Below are positions 1 through 8,190 of a stretch of 64,000 nt of DNA, one piece after another (positions within the stretch are counted from its first letter, which is position 1; every line of letters starts with the position of its first letter). Both the position numbers and the translations under genes were made by a program. The notes under the pieces were generated by a model. The model worked only from the letters and a program-made list of their open reading frames with translations. It did not search any database and was not told where the DNA came from. This DNA comes from Nocardiopsis sp. FR4 (GTDB lineage: Bacteria > Actinomycetota > Actinomycetes > Streptosporangiales > Streptosporangiaceae): contig NZ_VWVV01000009.1 of the NCBI RefSeq assembly GCF_009830945.1, positions 62,001 through 126,000 of the forward strand, given 5' to 3'.

Positions 1-1262
1 GTGCCGGGCCCGCCGTCGCCCTCCGCGGGGCCGGTGCCCTGCCCGGACTGTCCGTTCGGCCCGGTGGACCCGGGGGGTTCGGTGGAGGAGTTGGCCGCGG
101 TGGTGTCGGACTCCCCCGCCAGGGCGTCCAGGAGCAGGTAGCCGCCGCCGACGGCCGCGGCCAGGAACACGGCGGCGGCCACCGCCAGGACCGGGGGCCT
201 GCGTGCGAACGCCTTGCGGCGGCGCAGGCTGGCGCGCGACCGTCCGTCGCCCCGGCCCGGGCCGCCCGGGGCCGCGGCGTCGGGGTCCGCGGCGTCGGCG
301 GGTTCGTGCTCGGCCAGGCCCAGGGCGGCGCTGATCCACTCCGCGGGCCGGTGCCAGCCCACGTCCACGCGGGGCCAGGAGGCGCCGGTGAGGGTGCGCA
401 GCCGTTCGGCCCACACCTGGTGGGGGGCGCTGTCCTCCACGCCCGCCAGCAGCAGGCACTCCAGGTAGAGCTCCTCCGCCGAGGGGCGCCGTGCCGGGTC
501 CGGCGACAGGGCGCGGGACAGCACGGGGCGCAGGCGCACGGGTACGGCGGCGAGGTCGGCGGTCCCCTCCCGGGCACGGCGGGCCACCTCCGGCGGGGAG
601 GCGTCCGCCCCGAACGGCTCGCGTCCGGTGGCGGCCAGGACCACCACGCACGCCCACGAGAACACGTCGGAGGCGGGATCGGGGCGCGCGCCCGCGTAGC
701 GTTCGGGGGCCAGCCAGCCGGTGCCGCCCGCGGTGGTGGGCGCGTCGCCGTCGTCGAGCTGACGTGCGACGCCGTGGTCGAGCAGGCGGGGGCCCTGGGG
801 GGTCACGAGGACGTTGCCGGGCCTGACGTCGCCGTGGGGTACACCCGCGGCGTGGACGGCGGCCAGGGCCTCGGCGGTACCGGCGGCCAGGACCAGGAGG
901 GCGGGTTCGGGCAGCGGGCCGGTCTCGCGCACGTGACGGCCCAGGTCGGCCCCGGGCAGGTAGGGGACCGCCGTCCAGGGTCGTCCGTGCAGGTCTCCGC
1001 TGGCGCTGACGCCGACGGCGCACGTTCCCAGGCCGCGGCGGAGCAGGACGAGCCTGCGCTCGGGGTCGGCGGCGGGGGCCCACGGGGCGTGCGCGACGGT
1101 CAGGGCGACCGGCTCCCCGCCCGGGGACACGGCGGCGTAGACCACGCCGACGCCGTTGTCTCCGAGGCGCCCGATGAGCCGGTGGTCGCCGATTCGCGCG
1201 GGGTCATCGGTGCTGAGGGGACGCACGTGCGGCGGGAGGGTGCCCGACGGGTGTGGAGCCAT
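1..1262 (-). CDS. Membrane-anchored Ser/Thr kinase-like protein, probable pseudokinase (3' end outside window)
   Basis: Reading from the ATG at 1262 gives a Hanks-type kinase fold: glycine loop GDNGVG near residues 34-39, catalytic-loop region HGDVRPGN (about 143-150), DHG (about 162-164) in place of DFG, and an APE-like segment (LAPERYAG). The position of the ATP-binding VAVK lysine reads VALT, with Thr55 instead of Lys, and the HRD arginine is Gly. A basic stretch, one hydrophobic transmembrane segment and a Ser/Thr/Gly/Pro-rich outer segment follow, the layout of PknB-like receptors. The gene runs off the left edge, so the sensor domain cannot be judged. Loss of the lysine suggests a pseudokinase or a signalling scaffold (inference). 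Catalytic-loop Asp and Asn and the Asp of DHG remain, so residual nucleotide binding is possible. Confidence 0.85.
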   Translation of the reverse strand, partial: MAPHPSGTLPPHVRPLSTDDPARIGDHRLIGRLGDNGVGVVYAAVSPGGEPVALTVAHAPWAPAADPERRLVLLRRGLGTCAVGVSASGDLHGRPWTAVPYLPGADLGRHVRETGPLPEPALLVLAAGTAEALAAVHAAGVPHGDVRPGNVLVTPQGPRLLDHGVARQLDDGDAPTTAGGTGWLAPERYAGARPDPASDVFSWACVVVLAATGREPFGADASPPEVARRAREGTADLAAVPVRLRPVLSRALSPDPARRPSAEELYLECLLLAGVEDSAPHQVWAERLRTLTGASWPRVDVGWHRPAEWISAALGLAEHEPADAADPDAAAPGGPGRGDGRSRASLRRRKAFARRPPVLAVAAAVFLAAAVGGGYLLLDALAGESDTTAANSSTEPPGSTGPNGQSGQGTGPAEGDGGPG

Positions 1263-1867
1263 GGGGGGACGCCTTCCACTCTCCTGGGCCGGGGAACGCC
1301 TGTCGGTCCGCGTCACCGACCCGTGGGAACGTGAATCTACCGGAATCCGACCGTACATTCCCGGGCATACTCCGCGCTCCGTCAGATCGTGACCACGCGG
1401 GGTCGCCTTTCGGTCCCGGTGGGGCGGGGCGGGCACGGCGCCGCCCGGACGGGGGCGCGGGCGCGATCACTGTGACCGCGCGCGGTTCGGGGACGGGGTG
1501 GGCGGCGGCGGAAGGCGGGGACGGCGGAAGGGCGGGGGATGCGTTGCGCGGGGTTCACGGGAAGGGTGCCCGCGGCCGGTTGCGGACACGGGGGCCTGCG
1601 GGCGCAACCCCTGACAGGCGCGTTCACCGCCGCTACCGTGAGGGGACAGCGCCCAGCCACGACTTCCGTCCGGTCGTGACTGGGCGCTGACCTGCGCGTA
1701 GCGGCTGCCGCCCGGGGCGGTGCGTCGCGGAGGGGGCCGGGGCGTCCCGTGCGGTGCCGTGCGGCGCGCGAACCCGGGGAGGGCGGGGTACCCGGGGCTG
1801 GGGGTGACGGGGTTCCGAGTGGTGAAGGAGTCCGGAAGCTCGGAATACGGACGGCCCGGGGGCAGTG
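1263..1867. other. Intergenic region, no convincing gene
   Basis: About 600 bases between the start of the kinase-like gene and the end of the arsR-type gene. It should hold the kinase promoter near its left side. ORFs here lack recognisable families and have the arginine/proline-rich make-up of shadow frames. The only clear structure is the hairpin at 1647-1689. Confidence 0.6.
1647..1689. terminator. Strong hairpin, probable terminator of the arsR-type gene
   Basis: Arms CAGCGCCCAG and CTGGGCGCTG pair over 10 bp, continued after one unpaired position by CACGAC/GTCGTG, around a 9-base loop. It lies about 180 bases downstream of the stop at 1868 on the minus strand. There is no T-tract, as usual for actinomycete terminators. 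Confidence 0.6.
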
Positions 1868-2233
1868 CTAGCGGTGCGGGGCGGCGCTGGCGGAGGCGCC
1901 TTCCTCCTCTGAGGCGGCCATCGAGTCCCGGCAGGCGAGCACGCACTCCAGCAGCCCCGGGAAGCGGCCCTCCAGTTCCTCGTAGCGCAGCGAGACGAAG
2001 CACCGCGTCCCTTCGGTGCGGTTCTGTACCAGACCGGCGTTGCGCAGGATCTTGAGGTGGTGGCTCAGCGTCGACTGGGCGATGGGCAGGTCGATGTCCT
2101 TCCACGCCCGCTCCCCCTCCAGGGCGGCGAGCATCCGCACGATACGCAGCCGGGTCGGCTCGGCGAGCGCGGCCAGGACCGTGACCAGTTCCACCTCGCG
2201 GAGGGCGGGGTGCGCGTGCTCCCTGGGAGCCAA
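1868..2233 (-). CDS. ArsR/SmtB-family repressor
   Basis: A 121-residue winged-helix repressor: [10 protein letters not shown] then the recognition helix [19 protein letters not shown] and the wing around [10 protein letters not shown]. It lacks the ELCVCD metal-binding motif of classical ArsR; the only cysteine pair is LECVLAC near the C-terminus, so metal sensing is uncertain. The start is taken as TTG at 2233 because GAGGAGG lies 6 bases upstream; a GTG at 2248 is the alternative. Longer upstream reading into the neighbour is not credible. It is divergent from the flavin monooxygenase at 2415, and a near-perfect palindrome sits between them, so it probably represses both genes (inference). 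Confidence 0.85.
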   Translation of the reverse strand: MAPREHAHPALREVELVTVLAALAEPTRLRIVRMLAALEGERAWKDIDLPIAQSTLSHHLKILRNAGLVQNRTEGTRCFVSLRYEELEGRFPGLLECVLACRDSMAASEEEGASASAAPHR

Positions 2234-2311
2234 GACGGTCCTCCTCACATGGGGCCTGGTCGGGACCAGACGGGATTTGGCTCGCGAACAGGGGCGAGTG
2301 TACCGTCGTAT

Positions 2312-2334
2312 TTCGATATTCGTCGAACATCGAA
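2312..2334. promoter_or_regulatory. Palindromic operator between arsR-type gene and LLM oxidoreductase gene
   Basis: Arms TTCGATATTCG and CGAACATCGAA flank one central base; the two 11-base arms are reverse complements except for a single position. It is AT-richer than its surroundings, lies 78 bases upstream of the repressor start and 80 bases upstream of the oxidoreductase start, and resembles the interrupted TTCG/CGAA dyads bound by ArsR-family repressors. Confidence 0.75.
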
Positions 2335-2414
2335 TGACAAGGTCGGTCGGGAACGGGGCTCCCCCTTCCGGTCTCGCCGCCGGATCCGCCACGAAGCAGG
2401 GGAAGAGGGCCATC

Positions 2415-3422
2415 ATGTCCAACGTCGCGCTGTCGGTGCTCGACCACGCCAGCATCGCCGAGGGTTCCACACCGGGCGAGGCGCTGCGTGCGGCGCGCGA
2501 ACTCGCCCAGCACGCGGAACGGCTCGGATACAAGCGCTTCTGGCTCTCGGAGCACCACAACATGCAGGCCATCGCGAGCGCCGCCACCGCCGTGTCGCTG
2601 GGGTTCGTCGCCGAGGGCACCTCCACCATCCGGATCGGCGCGGGCGGGGTCATGCTGCCCAACCACGCGCCTCTGGTGATCGCCGAGCAGTTCGGCACGC
2701 TGGAGTCGCTCTACCCGGGGCGGATCGACCTCGGCCTGGGGCGCGCGCCGGGAACCGATCCGCGCACGATGATGGCGCTGCGCCGCGACCACAGCGCGTC
2801 GGCGACCTTCCCCAGCGACGTGCAGGAACTCCAGGGGTTCTTCGAGCCCGCGGAGCCCGGGCAGCCCGTCCGCGCGATCCCGGGTGAAGGGCTGCGGGTG
2901 CCGCTGTGGATCCTGGGATCCAGCCTCTTCGGTGCCCAGCTCGCGGCTCAGCTGGGCCTGCCGTACGCGTTCGCCTCACACTTCGCCCCCGACGCCCTGT
3001 ACGAGGCGCTGAAGGCCTACCAGACCGGCTTCCGGCCCTCCGGACAGCTGGACGCGCCCTACGCGATGGCGGGCGTGAACGCCTTCGTCGCCGACACCGA
3101 CGAGGAGGCCGAGCGCCTGTTCACGACCATGCAGCAGGCGTTCCTGGGCACGCTGCGCGGGGCGCGCGGGCGGCTGCGCCCGCCGGTCGAGAGCCTGGCC
3201 ACCGCATGGCGCCCCGGGGAGAAGGAACGCCTGGACCACATGCTTCGTTACTCGTTCGTGGGCTCACCGGGCACGGTCCGCCGCAAGCTCGAACTGTTCG
3301 TCACTGACACGGGTGTGGACGAGGTGATGGTGTCGTCGATGATCTACGACCAGAAGGCTCGTCTGCGTTCGTTCGAGCTGTTGGCGGAGCTGGCCGGTCT
3401 GCGGGGACCGGAACAGGGCTGA
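2415..3422 (+). CDS. LLM-class flavin-dependent oxidoreductase (MsnO8-like)
   Basis: A 335-residue bacterial-luciferase-fold monooxygenase expected to use reduced FMN and oxygen in the cytoplasm. It begins [11 protein letters not shown] and carries family signatures [37 protein letters not shown] and [12 protein letters not shown], then the C-terminal [13 protein letters not shown] segment. The ATG at 2415 is chosen because homology begins right there; the reading frame is open much further upstream but crosses the operator and the divergent repressor. Substrate is unknown. The operator at 2312-2334 suggests induction by whatever the divergent repressor senses. A perfect hairpin terminator follows. 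Confidence 0.9.
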   Translation: MSNVALSVLDHASIAEGSTPGEALRAARELAQHAERLGYKRFWLSEHHNMQAIASAATAVSLGFVAEGTSTIRIGAGGVMLPNHAPLVIAEQFGTLESLYPGRIDLGLGRAPGTDPRTMMALRRDHSASATFPSDVQELQGFFEPAEPGQPVRAIPGEGLRVPLWILGSSLFGAQLAAQLGLPYAFASHFAPDALYEALKAYQTGFRPSGQLDAPYAMAGVNAFVADTDEEAERLFTTMQQAFLGTLRGARGRLRPPVESLATAWRPGEKERLDHMLRYSFVGSPGTVRRKLELFVTDTGVDEVMVSSMIYDQKARLRSFELLAELAGLRGPEQG

Positions 3423-3507
3423 TCCCACGTCCCGGACCGGGAGACGGTCAAGGGTGGCGGCGTCCGCTGTAGGCAGGCAGCGGCACCGCCTTCCCGGTGC
3501 GGGAACG

Positions 3508-3538
3508 CCGGGCGGGGTTCGCGGAGAACCCCGCCCGG
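3508..3538. terminator. Bidirectional terminator
   Basis: A perfect 12-bp stem (CCGGGCGGGGTT pairing with AACCCCGCCCGG) with a 7-base loop, centred between the converging oxidoreductase gene (ends 3422) and TIGR04222 gene (ends 3564). Confidence 0.8.
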
Positions 3539-3563
3539 AATCGTGTCCGGGGTGGCCGAGAGG

Positions 3564-4790
3564 TCACTCTCCGCCGCCCCCACCTCCGTCCCCGCCACCA
3601 CCGCCGCTGTCGCCGCCACCGCCCCAGCCGCCTCCGGAGTCACCGCTGCCAGAAGAGCCGCCGCCCGTGCCCGGGAAACCGCCGGACCAGCCGCCGTCGC
3701 CGGAGGTGCCTCCGCCCGCCCCGGAGCCCGGGGGGTCCTGGCACAGGTCCGCGAACGCGCACAGGCCGTCCAGGTCGATGAGGTCGGGCCCTGACTCCGG
3801 TTCCGCCTCGGCCACCGCCCCGGGGTGAGAGGCGTAGAGCACGTTGTCGACACTCGCGGACCCGCTGTCGGAGGAGGGGGTGGACGAGGTGCGGGGCGTC
3901 CCGCTCCGCAGGTGGCGGGCTCCGGCGGAGGAAGCGGAGCGCCGCAGCCCGAGGAAACCGGTGACCGCCGTGGAGCGGACCGCCCGGTCGCGCGTCATAG
4001 CGTCGGATGCCCGCCCGCCGTCGGAGGTGCGGCCTGACGGCAGGCCGTACCGCTCCCGGGCCAGGGCGACCACCGCGTCCCCGGCGGGGGTGTTGGGCAG
4101 GAGCGCGGGGCCGCCGGTCGCCGCCACGACCGCCTGCGCGGCCACCAGGACGGCCGCACAGGCCAGTCCCGCGGTGAGAAGGGCGAGCGGAATGGTGACG
4201 GACTCCATCAGGAGGAACCCGCCTACGCCACCGACCGCGACGAACACGGCGAGCGTGCGCATCCACCGGATCGCGCCCGCAGCCTTCCCCCGCGCCCGAA
4301 GCGAGTGGCGCAGCTGGTCCGAGTCGATGATCAGACCGGCTCGGGCGAGGTCGGAGCGGATCCGCTGTACGCCCTTGCCGTGGACGACCCGGCGCACCAT
4401 CTCGCGGGCGCTGACCCCGACCCTGTTCTTGAAGGCCTTGACGAGGTCGCGGCGGACCGGGCTCTTCTCGTGCGTGTAGGGGCGCGAGGGGCCGACGAGC
4501 GTGAAGAAGCCCCCCGAGGTCCGCTGACGGACGCGGCCGTGGAGGAAGGCGTCCGTCACGGCGGTCTCACCCACCCGGACGGGGCCGCCGCAGAGCAGGG
4601 CCAGTTCGTAGGGGTTCAGGTCGCCCGGGTCCGCGGGTGCGGAGCCGGAACCGGCCGCGCTGTCCGCCGCGAGTCGGCGGGCCGCGCGGAGGGCGCGGCT
4701 GGCGCGCAGGATGCCGAGGAGTGGGAGGGCTCCGACCGCCAGTCCCACTGCAAGGGCCGCCACCAGGGCGAAAAGGGTACTGCCGTCCAC
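3564..4790 (-). CDS. TIGR04222-domain membrane protein with glycine-rich tail
   Basis: A 408-residue protein: N-terminal transmembrane segment (about residues 5-27), then the conserved LNPYELALLCGGP block with the HGRV.. and later helices typical of the TIGR04222 family, two central hydrophobic segments (about 175-240), a short regular segment (ERYGLPSG) and a Ser-rich linker. The last 60 or so residues are almost pure Gly with Ser, Asp and Trp, as usual for this family, where the tail is thought to be low-complexity and extracytoplasmic. Function of the family is unknown. GTG at 4790 follows GAGAGG by 7 bases. It is alone on this strand and converges on the oxidoreductase gene. Confidence 0.85.
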   Translation of the reverse strand: MDGSTLFALVAALAVGLAVGALPLLGILRASRALRAARRLAADSAAGSGSAPADPGDLNPYELALLCGGPVRVGETAVTDAFLHGRVRQRTSGGFFTLVGPSRPYTHEKSPVRRDLVKAFKNRVGVSAREMVRRVVHGKGVQRIRSDLARAGLIIDSDQLRHSLRARGKAAGAIRWMRTLAVFVAVGGVGGFLLMESVTIPLALLTAGLACAAVLVAAQAVVAATGGPALLPNTPAGDAVVALARERYGLPSGRTSDGGRASDAMTRDRAVRSTAVTGFLGLRRSASSAGARHLRSGTPRTSSTPSSDSGSASVDNVLYASHPGAVAEAEPESGPDLIDLDGLCAFADLCQDPPGSGAGGGTSGDGGWSGGFPGTGGGSSGSGDSGGGWGGGGDSGGGGGDGGGGGGE

Positions 4791-5358
4791 ACCGCCACCT
4801 CTCGTCGTGTCGGGTCATCGGGTCGGGGGTCCGGAGGATGACGCCGGGGTTTCGGGGCAGGTGCGGAGGGCTGCGGGGTGCCAGGGGACGACTCGGAGCA
4901 CGGTCCTGCCTCGGCGTGCTCCGCACCGGCGGCGGAACAGCGGATCCCATCCAACACCAGCGCGGATTCGCGTACCCGGAGTGGTCCGGCATTTCCGCCC
5001 GGGCCATAGCGCCCCTGGTGGGGCGCGTGCCATCATGGTGATGCGACGAACACCAACCGTGACTCCCCGCGGCGGGGAAGCGTGCCCCCTCCTTCACCTG
5101 GCCACCCGCTTCCACCTGGGCCTTTCACCAGGCCCTGTGGACAACGTGTGGCCGAAGGTTCCGTGGGGCATCCTGAAGAAAGATGGCCACATCCGGTCAG
5201 AAGCCGGGTGGACACTGGTGCTCGTGGCGGATAGTGGGAATCCGTGGACACACGCCGCCCACCCGCGGACCCCCGGTGGGCCCCGGCAAGGGTTCACCAA
5301 CTCCCCTGGACGCCCTGAACCGGCGCCGTAAGACCCCCATCCCCCAAGGAGTTGCTCT
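4791..5358. other. Intergenic divergent region, no convincing gene
   Basis: About 570 bases between the divergent TIGR04222 gene and the pilin-like gene, so it must hold at least two promoters. Candidate ORFs on both strands have no family signature. Base composition falls gradually towards the right side, leading into the lower-GC surface locus. Confidence 0.5.
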
Positions 5359-5586
5359 GTGAACAGTTTGACCAGGCTCTGGGTGTCGCTCAGTGCTTTC
5401 CTAGTGCCAGCCTCCAAAAAAGAGGACCGGGGCGCCGGGATCGTGGAGTACGCAGCGATCCTGATACTCGTCGCGGCCGTAGCATTCGCGGTTTACCAGC
5501 TAGGACTTGCAGAAAGTATAAGCAATGGCATCCGAGGGGCGGTCGACCGGGTTCTTCGCGGTCCCACAAGTAGCGAAGTACCGTAG
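5359..5586 (+). CDS. Flp-like pilin or TadE-type small membrane protein
   Basis: A 75-residue protein. After a short N-terminus and a charged KKEDRG stretch comes GAGIVEYAAILILVAAVAFA, the Gly-x-x-x-(I/V)-Glu-Tyr plus hydrophobic helix arrangement of Flp/Tad type IVb pilins, followed by VYQLGLAESISNGIRGAVDRVL. GTG at 5359 is preceded by AAGGAG at 7 bases. It is the first of four same-strand genes (spacings 66, 11 and 30 bases). Its helix and following residues match those of the protein at 7278 (GA..VE.AA, VYQL.L, NG.R, GP), so the two are paralogues. Export and assembly genes (TadA/B/C) are not in the window. Whether it is polymerised is unknown. Confidence 0.75.
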   Translation: MNSLTRLWVSLSAFLVPASKKEDRGAGIVEYAAILILVAAVAFAVYQLGLAESISNGIRGAVDRVLRGPTSSEVP

Positions 5587-5652
5587 ATTTTAAACACCCC
5601 AACAACCACAGCAAAGGGGTGGTAGAACAACCACAAGAGAGATTGGCGAAAT

Positions 5653-6708
5653 TTGACAAGAAAGCATCCAAAGTCCCCAAAAAAGGCAACTCGGCCTTCG
5701 TTTTCAATTTGGCCCTTAACCGTAATCATACTCCTCATTTCTTCTGGCTGTGTGGTGTCATCCGACGAGCCTGAAAGAAGCGATGAGGACACACCCCAGG
5801 GAGTATCTTCCGCCCCATCCACTTCTCCCACTCCACCAGACTCAACCGATAAAGGTATAATCGCAAGCAGTATAACTTCTTCCACCGCAATCGGCGAAGC
5901 CTATCAAATTGATATCTATGCCCTTGAGCGCGTAGGAGAAGACCTCATAAGACTTCGCTTTGGCGTAACCAACAACTCGGGGAGAAGTTATTTTTTTGAC
6001 GACAGCCTTGGCGGGATAGCAAACCCCTACACCGGGGGAAGGATAACTCTACTGGACGCAGTAAATAAAACAAGACATCTTAGCTTAAATCAAAGCGATG
6101 GGTCCTGTTTCTGTTCGACCCTGGTGGAAGACATACAACCTGGAGAAACTGCGGAAATGTGGGTTATTTTCCCAGAGCCTCCGCCAGAAGTTGAAGCTAT
6201 GACCATCACCACACCCATCACTCCGCCTATATTTGATATTCCCATTAGCAACTCTTCCGAGACAGTAGAAAACTCAGGACTTTCTAAACCGGAGATCATC
6301 CCGCTCACCATGATCTCGGACGACACTGCGGACAATACTGGGCGCACCGAAAGCGGTGACGAAGTAAGCATCATACTCTCTTCCGATGTTCTCTTTGAAA
6401 CCAACAGTTCTCAACTCAATTCGAACGCCGAAGAAATACTTGAACAAGTAGCACAGGAGATCAACGACGCCAGTTCGACTGTCGTCAAAGTTGACGGATA
6501 CGCAGATAACACCGGAAGCGATAACGTCAACATTCCCCTATCGGAAGATCGCGCCAAGGCAGTTGAAGCGGCACTCTCAGAGCTGGTCTCGAGAGAAGGA
6601 GTTGCCTTTGAAGTCGAGGGTCACGGTTCCGCCGACCCCATTGGGGACAATGACACCGAAGAAGGACGCGAGCGAAACCGGCGAGTAAGCGTCACGTTTG
6701 AGAAATAG
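5653..6708 (+). CDS. Lipoprotein with C-terminal OmpA-like peptidoglycan-binding domain
   Basis: A 351-residue exported lipoprotein. A lysine-rich N-terminus and hydrophobic stretch end in SSGC, giving Cys33 as the lipid-modified residue, followed by a Ser/Thr/Pro/Asp linker. Residues about 75-205 form a secreted domain with an SCFC cysteine pair, a PGE turn and an ending like DIPIS. Residues about 243-351 are an OmpA_C domain: LFETNSSQLN, then GYADNTGSD with LSEDRAKAVEAAL, and GHGSADPI...RERNRRVSV, holding the conserved Asp and Arg that contact diaminopimelate. TTG at 5653 is used because the signal sequence follows; its ribosome site is weak. Codon use is visibly richer in A and T than its neighbours, suggesting transfer or relaxed selection. 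Probable role: anchoring the locus products to the cell wall. Confidence 0.85.
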   Translation: MTRKHPKSPKKATRPSFSIWPLTVIILLISSGCVVSSDEPERSDEDTPQGVSSAPSTSPTPPDSTDKGIIASSITSSTAIGEAYQIDIYALERVGEDLIRLRFGVTNNSGRSYFFDDSLGGIANPYTGGRITLLDAVNKTRHLSLNQSDGSCFCSTLVEDIQPGETAEMWVIFPEPPPEVEAMTITTPITPPIFDIPISNSSETVENSGLSKPEIIPLTMISDDTADNTGRTESGDEVSIILSSDVLFETNSSQLNSNAEEILEQVAQEINDASSTVVKVDGYADNTGSDNVNIPLSEDRAKAVEAALSELVSREGVAFEVEGHGSADPIGDNDTEEGRERNRRVSVTFEK

Positions 6709-6719
6709 CGGAGACGAAG

Positions 6720-7247
6720 ATGCGAAAATTCCCTTTCTCTCCATGTCTGTTTATTGTTGCAACGGCAACCACGCTACTAGTGTCAACAGGCATCGGTGCG
6801 GCTTCACCAAAAATTCGCCAAGGAGATTTAGACACCCTAGGGGCATCGCAGAGCAACAGCCCCTTGTCGAGCGGACTCATGGCAGAGGTCAATCAAGTTG
6901 AGCGAGACGAAACTGGATCTTTCCTATCAATAACATGGAGCATTGAAAACAACGGAAACACGCAATCCCCCTTGGCCTGGCTCAAAGACGGTTCCTACAC
7001 TTACTCTGGGCAGAATTTTGCAGGCGTAACGGCACTCAGCACTAAAGAAGGAACCCGATACAGGCCAATCATGGATGGCAAGGGATATTGCCTCTGCTCA
7101 GGAGAAGAGTCTAATGAACTTATTAAAGTTCTAGACCCCGGCGAGAAGATCGCCTACTGGTCCCTCTTCTCTGTCCCCGAAGATCTTGAGGCGATAACGG
7201 TTGAAATTCCCAACTTCGACCCCATCGAAGACATCCCCATCTCCTGA
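6720..7247 (+). CDS. Secreted protein sharing the lipoprotein's C-x-C domain
   Basis: A 175-residue protein with a Sec-type signal peptide (MRKF, hydrophobic run to about residue 28, IGAAS) and no lipobox. The mature part aligns by eye to residues 75-205 of the OmpA lipoprotein just upstream: both have a beta-rich start with ENN/TNN, an R-Y or K-T-R element, a C-x-C pair (YCLCS here, SCFCS there), D-PGE-, a W, then an EA.TV or EAMTI strand and an ending DIPIS. I read it as a stand-alone copy of that domain. ATG at 6720 lies 12 bases after the lipoprotein stop, with GGAG upstream. Function unknown; context suggests a surface or periplasm-like role with the pilin-like proteins. Confidence 0.8.
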   Translation: MRKFPFSPCLFIVATATTLLVSTGIGAASPKIRQGDLDTLGASQSNSPLSSGLMAEVNQVERDETGSFLSITWSIENNGNTQSPLAWLKDGSYTYSGQNFAGVTALSTKEGTRYRPIMDGKGYCLCSGEESNELIKVLDPGEKIAYWSLFSVPEDLEAITVEIPNFDPIEDIPIS

Positions 7248-7277
7248 ACCCCGCCACACAGAGCTGTAGGAGTCGGC

Positions 7278-7952
7278 TTGCCCACCCCCAACCGTCCCGA
7301 ACTCGCGGACACCCGGCACCCCTCCCCCACAGGGCCTCCCGGGCGGTCCGGCGACCGCAACGGGCCACCGCGGGTGCTGCGCTGGGCCGGACGGCTCCTG
7401 CGCCGGCTGCGTCCCGCCTCCCGGGCCGCGCTCGACCGGGGCGCCGCGTTCGTGGAGCTGGCCGCGGTCACCGTCCTCGCCGCGGCGATCATGGTCGCGG
7501 TCTACCAGCTCGAACTCAGCCGGACCTTCAACAACGGGGTCCGGCAGATGGTCTGCCTCGTCGAGGGGCCCGGATGCGGCGACCAGACCTGGGTGGACGC
7601 CGACCGGCCGGAGGAACCCGAGGAGTACGAGTGGGGCAGCGGCAACTCCAACGCCCTGGAGAACGAGTCCCTGGCCATGAACATGGCCTCGGCCCAGGGC
7701 TGGCAGGACACCGACTGGGAGTGCCTGAAGAACCTCTGGGGCGTTGTCTCCCACTGGGACCACACGCTCATCAACCCCAACACCGGTGACAACGGCATCA
7801 CCGGGTTCAACCCCGCCCGGCACGGCACCATGCCCTCGGGGTTCCGGGAGAGCCCCCGGGAGCAGATCGCCTGGGGCCTGGCCTACATCGACGAGACCTA
7901 CGAATCCCCGTGCGACGCATGGGCGTACTGGGAGGACACCGGCACCTACTGA
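7278..7952 (+). CDS. Pilin-like membrane helix fused to a transglycosylase-like domain lacking the catalytic Glu
   Basis: A 224-residue protein. A long Pro/Arg-rich cytoplasmic N-terminus leads to DRGAAFVELAAVTVLAAA and VYQLELSRTFNNGVRQ (about 54-90), paralogous to the pilin-like protein at 5359. After an acidic linker, residues about 147-224 match the actinobacterial lysozyme-like transglycosylase module that usually reads W-x-CL..LW..ES.W...NP.SGAYGI...QI.WGL.YI...Y.SPC.AW...G.Y. Here the same framework is present, including Cys149 and Cys212, but the catalytic Glu position is Val157 (LWGVVSHW) and the GAYGIPQ loop is GDNGITGF. It is thus probably a cell-wall binding pseudo-enzyme. TTG at 7278 follows TAGGAG by 6 bases. 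Confidence 0.8.
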   Translation: MPTPNRPELADTRHPSPTGPPGRSGDRNGPPRVLRWAGRLLRRLRPASRAALDRGAAFVELAAVTVLAAAIMVAVYQLELSRTFNNGVRQMVCLVEGPGCGDQTWVDADRPEEPEEYEWGSGNSNALENESLAMNMASAQGWQDTDWECLKNLWGVVSHWDHTLINPNTGDNGITGFNPARHGTMPSGFRESPREQIAWGLAYIDETYESPCDAWAYWEDTGTY

Positions 7953-8190
7953 GGCCGCCTCCCCCGCTCTCCGAGCCGCCGTATACGAACGCGGTCCCAC
8001 CCCCGGGCGTGTCGCCTCCGCGGCCCGTGAAAGTTACGTAAAAAAACTCCAGAGCTCGGCAAACCCTGTCGACTTATCGGACATAAGGGGCATCTCCTTC
8101 TAGGCGACGTCCATGGCCTGTTCGTCCGTTCGACCGTGCACGCCCGGGCCGGGAACCGGCACGGGGCGGCACCGAGACCACGGGGGCTCT

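Noticed and set aside
306-1334. Long plus-strand ORF of 342 residues
   Set aside because: It is antisense to the kinase-like gene and is Gly/Arg/Gln-rich with no motif; typical shadow frame in GC-rich DNA.
5595-5621. CACCCC/GGGGTG hairpin after the pilin-like gene
   Set aside because: Only 6 bp with a 15-base loop; too weak to call a terminator, and the downstream genes look co-transcribed.
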